Origin: Deltaproteobacteria bacterium
GTDB taxonomy: Bacteria > Desulfobacterota > GWC2-55-46
Direction of reading: 5' to 3'
Length of the DNA: 5,878 nucleotides
Assembly (NCBI GenBank): GCA_030646655.1
Contig: JAUSLB010000113.1
Coordinates: 1-5,878, forward strand
A program made the position numbers and the translations under genes. The notes beneath the pieces were generated by a model that saw only the letters and a program-made list of their open reading frames with translations, searched no databases and was not told where the DNA came from. This document shows positions 1-5,734 of the stretch, piece after piece (the stretch's first letter is position 1; every line of letters starts with the position of its first letter).

Positions 1-112
1 TCGAGGCGGCTCCGGGTATGCGGCCGTCCCTGAACTCAGCCGGAGTGCGGACATCTATTAAAGTGAAAGGCACTTTGCCTTCCATAAGTGATAGCAGCCC
101 TTTTGAGTCCAT
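1..112 (-). CDS. Rhodanese-like domain protein, N-terminal 37 residues (cut by window edge)
   Basis: Reading leftward from an ATG at 112, the frame is open to the window edge. It encodes a start typical of a single-domain rhodanese: the segment LIDVRTPAEFRDGRIPGA at residues 18-35 is the conserved first part of the fold (DVR.P.E...G.I.GA). The catalytic Cys loop lies outside the window, so I cannot tell an active sulfurtransferase from an inactive regulatory rhodanese. A Shine-Dalgarno AGGAG (124-128 on the complement) sits 11 nt upstream of the ATG. The gene is 64 bp downstream of ispG on the same strand with no terminator visible between them, so cotranscription is plausible. The family moves sulfane sulfur or acts as a sulfur carrier or phosphatase-like domain; the specific role here is unknown. 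Confidence 0.85.
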   Translation of the reverse strand, partial: MDSKGLLSLMEGKVPFTLIDVRTPAEFRDGRIPGAAS

Positions 113-176
113 CCTGTCGTCGTCTCCTAAAATTCCGTTTAAAGATTGAGTCTAAGCCTCTCATTTATTTTAAAAA

Positions 177-1241
177 TTATTTCCCGCGCCCCTCGATGAC
201 CTTCGAGACCTCTTCGATGAGCGCCTCTACTATCTCTTCCTCTTTCACCTTCTTTACGGGTTTTCCCTTCACATAGATAAGCCCTACCCCGTCGCCCCCT
301 GCTATGCCGACATCGGCTTCGCCCGCCTCTCCCGGGCCGTTCACCACGCAGCCCATCACCGCTACATTCACAGGCTCTGTTATGTGGGATAGCCTCTTTT
401 CCACCTCGGCGGCGATAGTTATGCTGTCGAGCTTTATCCTGCCGCACGTGGGACACGAGATGATGTTTATGCCTCGCTTCCTCAGCTCAAGGGATTTGAG
501 TATCTCCCAGCCTACCCGTGCCTCGTCGACCGGGTCGCCCGTAAGCGATACCCTCAGGGTGTCGCCTATCCCCTCGGCAAGGAGGATGCCCAAGCCCACG
601 GAAGATTTTATAGTGCCTGAAAATATCGTCCCTGCCTCGGTTATGCCGATATGGAAAGGGTAATCGACCTTATCCGCAAGCAATCTGTAGCTCTCGATCG
701 TCAACGGCACGCTCGAGGCCTTAAGGGAGATCTTAATATCCCTAAAGTCGAGGTCCTCAAGCATGGCTATATGGCGCATGGCGCTCTCCACGAGCGCCTC
801 GGCCGTCGGGTGGCCGTACCTCGAGAGTATGTCCTTTTCAAGCGAACCGGCGTTTACGCCTATCCGTATCGGGACGCCCCTGTCCTTCGCGGCCTTAACG
901 ACCGTGCCTATCCTCTCCTTTGAGCCGATGTTGCCGGGGTTCAATCTAAGCCCATCGACGCCCGCGTCGAGCGAGGCGAGCGCGAGCCTCCAGTCGAAGT
1001 GGATGTCGGCTATAAGTGGTATGTCTATGTGCTTCCTTATGGGGCCGAGTGCCTTAGCCGCGTCCATGTCAGGGACAGCGACCCTTATAATCTCGCACCC
1101 GGCGGCCTCCAAAGCCTTTATCTGCGCCAGCGTTGCGGCTATGTCGGCGGTATTCGTGTTGGTCATCGACTGGACGCTTACGGGCGCGTTGCCGCCGACC
1201 TTTACGCCGCCTATCTTTATCTCCCGCGTTTTTCTCCTCAT
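177..1241 (-). CDS. ispG: 4-hydroxy-3-methylbut-2-en-1-yl diphosphate synthase (GcpE/IspG)
   Basis: This 354-residue protein is a full-length compact (two-domain) IspG. The cytosolic enzyme uses a [4Fe-4S] cluster and reduced flavodoxin or ferredoxin to convert methylerythritol cyclodiphosphate to HMBPP, the penultimate step of the MEP isoprenoid pathway. The N-terminal TIM-barrel part opens with [11 protein letters not shown] and [11 protein letters not shown], both typical of the family. The C-terminal cluster domain has Cys263 and Cys266 (SCPTCGR), Cys298 ([10 protein letters not shown]) and Glu305. This C-x2-C-x31-C-x6-E arrangement matches the known three-Cys-plus-Glu ligand set. The large insert domain of plant and some bacterial forms is absent. 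The ATG at 1241 is the only good start, since an in-frame TAG lies at 1257-1259. No Shine-Dalgarno precedes it; the AGGAG there falls inside codons 2-3, so translation may start on a leaderless mRNA. Divergent from pabB. Confidence 0.97.
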   Translation of the reverse strand: MRRKTREIKIGGVKVGGNAPVSVQSMTNTNTADIAATLAQIKALEAAGCEIIRVAVPDMDAAKALGPIRKHIDIPLIADIHFDWRLALASLDAGVDGLRLNPGNIGSKERIGTVVKAAKDRGVPIRIGVNAGSLEKDILSRYGHPTAEALVESAMRHIAMLEDLDFRDIKISLKASSVPLTIESYRLLADKVDYPFHIGITEAGTIFSGTIKSSVGLGILLAEGIGDTLRVSLTGDPVDEARVGWEILKSLELRKRGINIISCPTCGRIKLDSITIAAEVEKRLSHITEPVNVAVMGCVVNGPGEAGEADVGIAGGDGVGLIYVKGKPVKKVKEEEIVEALIEEVSKVIEGRGK

Positions 1242-1250
1242 ATCATAAAA

Positions 1251-1279
1251 AATATACTATAAACGGATGAATTTTTCAC
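1251..1279 (-). promoter_or_regulatory. Putative ispG promoter, leaderless geometry
   Basis: On the minus strand, GTGAAA (complement of 1274-1279, 4/6 to the -35 consensus) is 17 bp from TATATT (complement of 1251-1256, 5/6 to the -10 consensus). The -10 ends 9 nt before the ispG ATG at 1241, so transcription would begin at or within a few bases of the start codon. An overlapping alternative -10, TATAGT (1256-1261), would give a leader of about 8 nt. Neither leaves room for a Shine-Dalgarno. This is inferred from consensus matching only. Confidence 0.45.
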
Positions 1280-1301
1280 CCTTAATCATATCTCGCATCT
1301 C

Positions 1302-1330
1302 TTGACCAGCACGCCGAAAGGTTATATCTT
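1302..1330 (+). promoter_or_regulatory. Putative pabBC promoter, leaderless geometry
   Basis: TTGACC (1302-1307, 5/6 to the -35 consensus) is 17 bp from TATCTT (1325-1330, 4/6 to the -10 consensus). The overlapping TATATC (1323-1328) is an alternative -10 with a 15-bp spacer. The -10 ends only 6-8 nt before the pabB ATG at 1337, placing the predicted transcription start on or next to the start codon. The element shares the 95-bp divergent intergenic region with the ispG promoter, but the two do not overlap. Confidence 0.5.
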
Positions 1331-1336
1331 AGTACA

Positions 1337-2734
1337 ATGGTTTTAGAGGCTGTTAATATAAAGCCCGCCGGGGCGTTTCGCGGCTTAAGGGGGCTGGACC
1401 TTCCTTTTGTCCTATCGGGCGGGACCGCGCGCTCGAGGTATTCGTATGTGAGCGCGGACCCCTTCATTACCGTCAAAACCGAAGGCGGCTCAACCACAAT
1501 CGGGGGCGAATGGAAAGGGCAAAAGGAATTCGGCGACCCCTTCTCCGCCCTCTCGCGTTTATTGCCTGAGTTCTCTTACCCGGAAGCCCCCCCCTTCCCT
1601 TTCAGCTCCGGCATGGCCGGGTATTTCTCGTACGATTTAAAGAAACTTATAGAGCCGGGGTTAAAGGTAAAAGGGGATAATAAGGAAGACCTTCTCCTGC
1701 CTGACTGCCTCCTCGGTTTTTACGACCCTGTATTTGTCTATGACCATCTGAAAGGGGAAGGATACCTCGTATCGATAAATCCAGGCAAGGGCGATTCAGG
1801 CAAGGCCCGCTTTGAAAGGTTCAAAAAAAGGCTATCTGCGGAAAGGCCCTGTTCTTACGATGTCAGTGTAGCGACCGCTCTGACCTCGAACTTCACGAGA
1901 GCGGATTATATAGCCTCGATACAAAAGGCGAAGGAGTATATCTCTGCAGGCGACATATACCAGATAAACTTATCGCAGAGGCTTAAGATAAGCTGGGAGG
2001 GCGACCCGTTCGCGCTCTTTCTTAAGCTCATGGAGGCGCGCCCCGCGCCCTTCAGCTCCTTTTTCGATTGCGGAAGTTTCCAGATAATCTCGAACTCCCC
2101 TGAAAGGCTCCTTAAGATCGAAAACGGCTATGCCGAGACAGAGCCGATAAAAGGGACAAGGCCGAGGGGCGTGACGCCTGAGCAGGACTGCCTCTACAGG
2201 CATGAGCTGAAGATGAATATTAAAGAGAAGGCCGAGCATGTGATGATAGTCGACTTGGAGAGGAACGACCTCGGGCGGATATCGGTGACGGGCACGGTAG
2301 AGGTCTTGGGCTTTGAGGAGGTCACGACTTACCCGACGCTCCACCACATGGCTTCAGTCGTGAAAGGGAGGCTTAGGCCTGAAGTGACCCCGCCGGCTGC
2401 ATTGAGGTCAATCTTTCCGGGCGGCTCTGTCACGGGCGCCCCGAAGATAAGGGCAATGGAGATAATAGACGAGCTTGAGAGGGTCAGGCGCGGCGTCTAT
2501 ACCGGCGGCATAGGCTGGATCGATTCTAAAGGGAACGCCGATATAGCTATGGCCATAAGGACGGCGGTATATAAAGACGGCTCTGTCTACCTCCATGTGG
2601 GCGGAGGGATAGTGGCTGATTCTATCCCTCAGGACGAATATGAAGAGACCATCCTTAAGGCAAAGGACTTCCTCGATGTTTTGGGAATGGGGGGAATAGA
2701 GGGCTTGAGGGGCTTGGGGGCGCTCGTCAAATGA
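1337..2734 (+). CDS. pabB: Aminodeoxychorismate synthase component I
   Basis: This 465-residue chorismate-binding enzyme makes 4-amino-4-deoxychorismate from chorismate and ammonia, the first step of p-aminobenzoate synthesis for folate. The N-terminal TrpE/PabB region includes SRYSYVSADP (33-42). The catalytic domain runs from about residue 185 to 450 and contains PIKGTRPRG (270-278), HVMIVDLERNDLGRI (301-315), SVTGAPKIRAMEIIDELE (364-381) and YTGGIGWI (388-395). Lys272 in PIKGT distinguishes PabB from TrpE, which has Ala there, and is the residue known to attack chorismate in PabB. No PabA-type glutaminase domain is fused and none is encoded in the window, so ammonia must come from a PabA/TrpG encoded elsewhere. 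The ATG at 1337 is the first start after an in-frame TAA (1283-1285), and it has no Shine-Dalgarno. The stop overlaps the pabC start as ATGA. Confidence 0.95.
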   Translation: MVLEAVNIKPAGAFRGLRGLDLPFVLSGGTARSRYSYVSADPFITVKTEGGSTTIGGEWKGQKEFGDPFSALSRLLPEFSYPEAPPFPFSSGMAGYFSYDLKKLIEPGLKVKGDNKEDLLLPDCLLGFYDPVFVYDHLKGEGYLVSINPGKGDSGKARFERFKKRLSAERPCSYDVSVATALTSNFTRADYIASIQKAKEYISAGDIYQINLSQRLKISWEGDPFALFLKLMEARPAPFSSFFDCGSFQIISNSPERLLKIENGYAETEPIKGTRPRGVTPEQDCLYRHELKMNIKEKAEHVMIVDLERNDLGRISVTGTVEVLGFEEVTTYPTLHHMASVVKGRLRPEVTPPAALRSIFPGGSVTGAPKIRAMEIIDELERVRRGVYTGGIGWIDSKGNADIAMAIRTAVYKDGSVYLHVGGGIVADSIPQDEYEETILKAKDFLDVLGMGGIEGLRGLGALVK

Positions 2735-3606
2735 AGAGGCTCGTTTATCTTAACGGCAGGCTGCTCCCTGAGTCAAAGGCGTCTATCTCCGTATTCGACA
2801 GGGGGTTTAATTACGGGGACGGGGTCTTCGAGACATTGACGGCTAAGGACGGGAGCCCCCTCTTTTTAAAAGAGCACTTAATGAGGCTTAAAAGCGGGGT
2901 AAAGGCATTGGGCATACCCCAAGCCGGCATAAAAGGGCTCCTTGGCGATATAGAAAACGGGGCGATAGGGGAGCTGATTAAAAAAAATGGGCTTAAAAAT
3001 AGCTCGGCGAACATAAAGATAATAGTCACGAGAGGCGTTGACGCCGGAGGCCATACCCCTAAAAAAGGGGCAAGGCCGACGGTCATTATCACGGCAAAGC
3101 CTGTGGATGAAAATGCCGTCACAAGACGCCGCAAAAGAGGCATAAAGGCGGTTACGATAAGCGGCTTTATGCCCTCATTCCCGGGTATCAAGAGCCTTAA
3201 CTTTCTCCCGAATATAATCGGGAAAGATAGGGCCTTAAGCTCAGGCGCGGACGAAGGCATATTTACTGACGGGTCCGGAAGGATAACCGAAGGCACATCG
3301 GCGAATATCTTTACCGTTATTAGAGGCGTTTTAATCACCCCCCGGCTTGGAAAAACCCTCTCGGAAGGGCCTTTGCCCGGGGTCGTCAGGGGCGCTGTAA
3401 TAAGGCTTGCAAAAAAAGAAGGCATAAAGGTAAAAGAGGCTGAAATATATAAAAACGGCCTCTACAGGTGCGATGAGGCCTTCCTTACAAACTCGGTCTC
3501 AGGCGTCACGCCGCTCATAAAGATAGACAATAAGCTTATACACAATGGAAAGCCCGGCCCCGTAACCCGCCTATTGCAGGGGCTTGTTATGGAGGAGATG
3601 CGTTAA
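2731..3606 (+). CDS. pabC: Aminodeoxychorismate lyase, PLP fold-type IV
   Basis: This 291-residue fold-type IV PLP enzyme probably splits aminodeoxychorismate into p-aminobenzoate and pyruvate. Family marks are ISVFDRGFNYGDGVFETL (19-36), the PLP-binding lysine Lys154 in GIKSLNFLP, EGTSANIF (187-194), the phosphate-binding GPLPGVVRGAV (213-223) and EAFLTNSVSGVTPL (249-262). By sequence alone it could also be a branched-chain or D-amino acid aminotransferase, since these share all of the motifs. The assignment to PabC rests on its 4-nt ATGA overlap with pabB. There is no good Shine-Dalgarno: GAGGGG lies 18 nt away and GGGGG 10 nt away, so translational coupling to pabB is likely. The gene has several A runs, including eight A at 2980-2987 (Ile83-Lys-Lys-Asn), and uses more AAA for Lys than the next gene. 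Confidence 0.88.
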   Translation: MKRLVYLNGRLLPESKASISVFDRGFNYGDGVFETLTAKDGSPLFLKEHLMRLKSGVKALGIPQAGIKGLLGDIENGAIGELIKKNGLKNSSANIKIIVTRGVDAGGHTPKKGARPTVIITAKPVDENAVTRRRKRGIKAVTISGFMPSFPGIKSLNFLPNIIGKDRALSSGADEGIFTDGSGRITEGTSANIFTVIRGVLITPRLGKTLSEGPLPGVVRGAVIRLAKKEGIKVKEAEIYKNGLYRCDEAFLTNSVSGVTPLIKIDNKLIHNGKPGPVTRLLQGLVMEEMR

Positions 3607-3638
3607 AAATGCCGTAAACCGCTAGAATAAAGCTATTA

Positions 3639-3667
3639 TTGATTTTTTACCCCCGATAAGTTATATT
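3639..3667 (+). promoter_or_regulatory. Putative promoter of the GAF-GGDEF gene, leaderless geometry
   Basis: TTGATT (3639-3644, 4/6 to the -35 consensus) is exactly 17 bp from TATATT (3662-3667, 5/6 to the -10 consensus). Seven bases (CTCCTCG) separate the -10 from the ATG at 3675, so a normal start about 7 nt after the -10 would coincide with the A of the ATG. The seven bases are the opposite of a Shine-Dalgarno. This is the clearest of the three leaderless-type promoters in the window. No intrinsic terminator was found between pabC and this promoter, so read-through from pabBC is also possible. Confidence 0.55.
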
Positions 3668-3674
3668 CTCCTCG

Positions 3675-4739
3675 ATGGGAACCGTAGACGAAAAACCGGC
3701 TTGCAACCCCGAAGAGACTAAAGAACTCCTCCAAAGGCGCCTCCAGCTCGCCACATTCACGGAAATCGGAAAAGCGCTCACATCCTCGCTCGACCTTAAG
3801 GAAGTCCTTAACATCGTGATGGATAAGATAAGAGAGCTGCTGCGCCCGAAGAACTGGTCGCTCCTCCTCCTCGACGAGGAGACCGGGGAATTAAAGTTCG
3901 AGATAGTAGTCGGCGCGGGGTCTGAAAAGATCAAGGACTTAAGACTAAAGCCCGGCGAGGGCGTGGCCGGCTGGGTGGCGAGGGAGAAAAAGCCCCTCCT
4001 TGTCGCTGACGTGAGCAAGGACCCGAGGTTCTCGAAAAAGGCGGATGAGATCTCGAATTTCACTACCCAGTCGATAATCTGCGTCCCGCTCCTTACGAAG
4101 GGCAAATGCCTCGGCGTAATAGAGCTCATTAACAAGGTCGAGGAGATAAGCTATGTAGAGGACGATCTTCTCGTGCTTACCACTCTCGCGGACTTTACCG
4201 CCATAGCCATAGAGAACGCGATATCCCTGAACAAGGTGCATGAGCTTACCATAACGGACGACCTTACGAGGCTGTATAACTCAAGGTTCCTCCACAACCG
4301 CCTTGAATACGAGGTGGAGAGGGCTAAGAGGTTCAAACACGAGCTCTCCATGATATTCCTCGACCTCGACTATTTCAAGAACGTGAACGACAACTACGGG
4401 CACCTCGCCGGCTCTAAGCTCCTCAGGGAGGTCGCCAAGTTCATACTCGGCATGATAAGGAACGTTGACATGGCCTGCAGGTACGGCGGGGACGAGTTCA
4501 TAATCCTGATGCCCGGCACATCGAAGAAGCACGCCGTGATGGTCGCGAAAAAACTGTGCTCGGTCATAAGGGACGAACTCTTCCTTAAGGACGAGGGGAT
4601 AAACATCCGCATTACCGGGTCCTTCGGGGTGGCGTCATTCCCTGCGGACGCGGACAACAAGGACAGCCTCATCCGCATGGCCGATAACGCCATGTACACG
4701 GTAAAGAACAGGGAAAGGGACGGGGTAGCTGAGGCATAG
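3675..4739 (+). CDS. GAF-GGDEF cyclic dinucleotide synthase, candidate Hypr (cGAMP-type) enzyme
   Basis: This 354-residue soluble protein has no membrane segment. A short N-terminal helix leads into a GAF domain (about 22-185), then a GGDEF domain (about 190-350) starting at TITDDLTRLYNSRFL. Active-site residues map without gaps onto PleD: metal Asp230 (FLDLD), guanine-contacting Asn238, and GGDEF at 271-275 with Asp273 and Glu274. The allosteric I-site RxxD is at Arg262-Asp265, five residues before GGDEF, so product feedback is likely. The odd point is Ser247 in GHLAGS, where canonical diguanylate cyclases have GHxxGD (PleD Asp344). That change marks hybrid promiscuous GGDEF enzymes that make 3',3'-cGAMP as well as c-di-GMP. 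Catalysis is therefore likely, but the product is open. The GAF ligand is not predictable. The ATG at 3675 is the first start after an in-frame TAA (3657-3659) and has no Shine-Dalgarno. The lipoprotein gene follows 34 bp downstream. Confidence 0.93.
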   Translation: MGTVDEKPACNPEETKELLQRRLQLATFTEIGKALTSSLDLKEVLNIVMDKIRELLRPKNWSLLLLDEETGELKFEIVVGAGSEKIKDLRLKPGEGVAGWVAREKKPLLVADVSKDPRFSKKADEISNFTTQSIICVPLLTKGKCLGVIELINKVEEISYVEDDLLVLTTLADFTAIAIENAISLNKVHELTITDDLTRLYNSRFLHNRLEYEVERAKRFKHELSMIFLDLDYFKNVNDNYGHLAGSKLLREVAKFILGMIRNVDMACRYGGDEFIILMPGTSKKHAVMVAKKLCSVIRDELFLKDEGINIRITGSFGVASFPADADNKDSLIRMADNAMYTVKNRERDGVAEA

Positions 4740-4762
4740 GGCTGGTCTGGAAAAACATCTAC

Positions 4763-4768
4763 GGAGGG
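4763..4768 (+). promoter_or_regulatory. Strong ribosome binding site deciding the lipoprotein start
   Basis: GGAGGG ends 5 nt before the ATG at 4774. It also lies only 2 nt before an in-frame TTG at 4771, too close for that codon to be used, so the ATG is chosen as the start. The site contrasts with the upstream cyclase gene, which has no Shine-Dalgarno. Confidence 0.8.
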
Positions 4769-4773
4769 TCTTG

Positions 4774-5118
4774 ATGAAAAGGTTTCTTTTAGCTCTGCCG
4801 CTTATGCTTACGATCATCGGGTGCTCTGTTGCAAGCCGCACGGAAGGCACGAAGATAGACAGGAACCTGGTGCTTAACCTGAGGCCGGGCGCCACCACAA
4901 GGCAGATGGTCATCGACGCCTTCGGCGCGCCGTCCGCGATAAACTACGAGAATAACGAGGAGAAGTTCACCTATACCTTCAAGGAAAAGGCCGTCCCGGT
5001 CTATCTCGGCGGGCTTGTCGAGAACGAGACAAAGGGGAAGGAATCGCTAACAACGCTCGAGCTCGTATTGAAGGACGATATAGTCTATTCATACAGGTTC
5101 AAAAGCGCGGAGAACTGA
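4774..5118 (+). CDS. Small lipoprotein with SmpA/OmlA (BamE)-like domain
   Basis: This 114-residue protein has a lipoprotein signal peptide: MKR, a hydrophobic stretch (4-15) and lipobox IIGC with Cys17. Ser at +2 favours the outer membrane under the Lol sorting rule. The mature part resembles the SmpA/OmlA (BamE) fold: a helix-turn segment LRPGATTRQMVIDAFGAPSA (36-55), an aromatic strand FTYTF (65-69) and a closing strand pair ending in LVLKDDIVYSYRF (97-109). In BamE this fold is an accessory part of the outer-membrane protein assembly machine. Many short SmpA/OmlA-like lipoproteins are not BamE, however, and the similarity here is weak, so no gene name is given. It lies 34 bp after the GGDEF gene on the same strand with no promoter or terminator seen between, so the two are probably cotranscribed. 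A bidirectional terminator follows about 45 bp after its stop. Confidence 0.85.
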   Translation: MKRFLLALPLMLTIIGCSVASRTEGTKIDRNLVLNLRPGATTRQMVIDAFGAPSAINYENNEEKFTYTFKEKAVPVYLGGLVENETKGKESLTTLELVLKDDIVYSYRFKSAEN

Positions 5119-5164
5119 GCTCAGTTTCAGGTCGGAGGATCAAAAGAAAAGATATTTATGATTT

Positions 5165-5201
5165 AAAAAAATACCCCGTTCTCCCAACGGGGTATTTTTT
5201 T
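5165..5201. terminator. Bidirectional intrinsic terminator after the lipoprotein gene
   Basis: A perfect 16-bp inverted repeat (arms 5165-5180 and 5186-5201) with loop CTCCC has core stem ATACCCCGTT/AACGGGGTAT flanked by seven A on the left and seven T on the right. It therefore reads as stem plus U tract on both strands. It lies 46 bp after the plus-strand lipoprotein stop and is the likely end of that transcription unit. From the right it could act as a second terminator for the HU gene. Confidence 0.93.
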
Positions 5202-5244
5202 AAGCGGGGATAGGGCCTTACATGCCTTTGATTTGCCGGGAAAA

Positions 5245-5274
5245 TGCATGGCAACCCTTCAGGGTTGCCATGCA
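5245..5274. repeat. Perfect 13-bp-stem hairpin between two terminators
   Basis: TGCATGGCAACCC (5245-5257) pairs perfectly with GGGTTGCCATGCA (5262-5274) around a TTCA loop. On the plus strand AAAA follows, so it is not a plus-strand terminator. On the minus strand it is followed by TTTTCCC, a poor U tract, so it might be a weak back-up terminator for the HU gene. A REP-like repeat, an RNA-processing site or a protein-bound palindrome are alternatives. Confidence 0.8.
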
Positions 5275-5289
5275 AAAGTTATGAAAAAC

Positions 5290-5319
5290 AAAAAGGCCCC
5301 TTTTAAAGGGGGCCTTTTT
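5290..5319. terminator. Bidirectional intrinsic terminator, main one for the HU gene
   Basis: The stem AAAAAGGCCCC (5290-5300) pairs with GGGGCCTTTTT (5309-5319), with 11 bp and a TTTTAAAG loop that can close further by a T-G and a T-A pair. A and T tracts on the two sides make it functional in either direction. It lies about 58 bp beyond the HU stop codon on the minus strand, and is the first terminator that HU transcripts would meet. Confidence 0.9.
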
Positions 5320-5353
5320 TCCTGACACAGATGAAGGAAAACTCTCATAATGC

Positions 5354-5372
5354 TAAGGATGAATAATCCTTA
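5354..5372 (-). repeat. Small stem-loop just after the HU stop codon
   Basis: TAAGGAT (5354-5360) and ATCCTTA (5366-5372) form a 7-bp stem with a 5-nt loop. In the HU transcript it begins 5 nt after the stop codon. It has no U tract, so it is not an intrinsic terminator; a 3'-end stabilising hairpin is possible, but it is AU-rich and could be chance. Confidence 0.4.
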
Positions 5373-5377
5373 AATGA

Positions 5378-5662
5378 TCACTTCTTTAATACCGCGTCCT
5401 TGCACGCCTTGGCTATCCTGAACTTCACCACCTGCTTGGCGGGTATCTGGATAGTCTCGCCTGTCCTCGGGTTCCTTCCCTGCCGGGCCAGCCTGTTCAC
5501 CAGAACGAGCTTGCCTAAGCCGGGGATCGTGAACCCGTTCTTCGCCTCTTCGTAAGCGAGATCCGCCATGTCAGCGAGGATCTCCCGCACGGTCTTTTTG
5601 GGCACCCCCGCCTTCTTGGCTATATGGTCCTCTATCTGAGACCTTGTCATCGCTTTTGCCAT
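5378..5662 (-). CDS. HU-family DNA-binding protein
   Basis: This 94-residue histone-like protein of the HU/IHF family acts as a dimer that binds and bends DNA in the nucleoid. It begins MAKAMTRSQIEDHIAKKAGV, followed by the helical dimerisation part. The body TIPGLGKLVLVNRLARQGRN (45-64) leads into the family signature GRNPRTGETIQIPA (62-75). The conserved arm-tip proline is Pro65 in RNP, the residue that intercalates in DNA. It ends VVKFRIAKACKDAVLKK, typical of HU. HU fits better than IHF, but I cannot tell which paralogue it is, so no symbol is given. The start is the ATG at 5662. A GTG at 5668 in the same frame lies within the Shine-Dalgarno GGAGGTGG and is not the start. The gene is convergent to the lipoprotein gene, and hairpins separate them. 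Confidence 0.95.
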   Translation of the reverse strand: MAKAMTRSQIEDHIAKKAGVPKKTVREILADMADLAYEEAKNGFTIPGLGKLVLVNRLARQGRNPRTGETIQIPAKQVVKFRIAKACKDAVLKK

Positions 5663-5666
5663 ATCC

Positions 5667-5672
5667 ACCTCC
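5667..5672 (-). promoter_or_regulatory. Ribosome binding site deciding the HU start
   Basis: GGAGGT on the minus strand (complement of 5667-5672) is 4-5 nt before the ATG at 5662. It is a near-perfect Shine-Dalgarno and includes the G of the upstream in-frame GTG, which excludes that codon as the start. Confidence 0.85.
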
Positions 5673-5716
5673 GTGATTTAAATTAAAAAAACAAACTCAT
5701 CCCCCTTGGGCGGGGC

Positions 5717-5734
5717 ATAATATATCATATTATA
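5717..5734 (-). promoter_or_regulatory. HU promoter -10 region within an AT-rich palindrome
   Basis: An exact TATAAT (complement of 5729-5734) lies on the minus strand upstream of the HU gene and predicts a leader of about 60 nt. The -35 is weak: the best-spaced sequences match the consensus poorly. The -10 overlaps an inverted repeat ATAATAT-ATC-ATATTAT (5717-5733), which also carries a second possible -10, TATTAT (complement of 5717-5722). The palindrome could be an operator or simply AT-rich melting DNA. The leader also holds a GC-rich CCCC/GGGG dyad at 5701-5715. Confidence 0.5.

Noticed and set aside
139..1262. Several open frames overlapping ispG, in other minus-strand frames and on the plus strand
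   Set aside because: ispG is complete with all cluster ligands; the others are low-complexity shadows without family motifs.
2811..3425. A 204-codon open frame on the minus strand opposite pabC
   Set aside because: It lies wholly inside pabC, which has clear family motifs in its own frame. The antisense protein shows no recognisable motif and has no Shine-Dalgarno; it follows from the codon bias of the real gene.
3607..3674. Terminator or cyclic-dinucleotide (GEMM) riboswitch between pabC and the cyclase gene, looked for because of the Hypr-like cyclase
   Set aside because: No GC-rich stem with a U tract and none of the conserved GEMM core were seen here or elsewhere in the window; the space is filled by a promoter.
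4771..4773. TTG as the start of the lipoprotein gene
   Set aside because: It is only 2 nt from GGAGGG; the next codon, ATG, has normal spacing.
5666..5668. GTG as the start of the HU gene
   Set aside because: The codon is part of the Shine-Dalgarno GGAGGTGG. The ATG six bases on gives the usual HU N-terminus MAKAMT.
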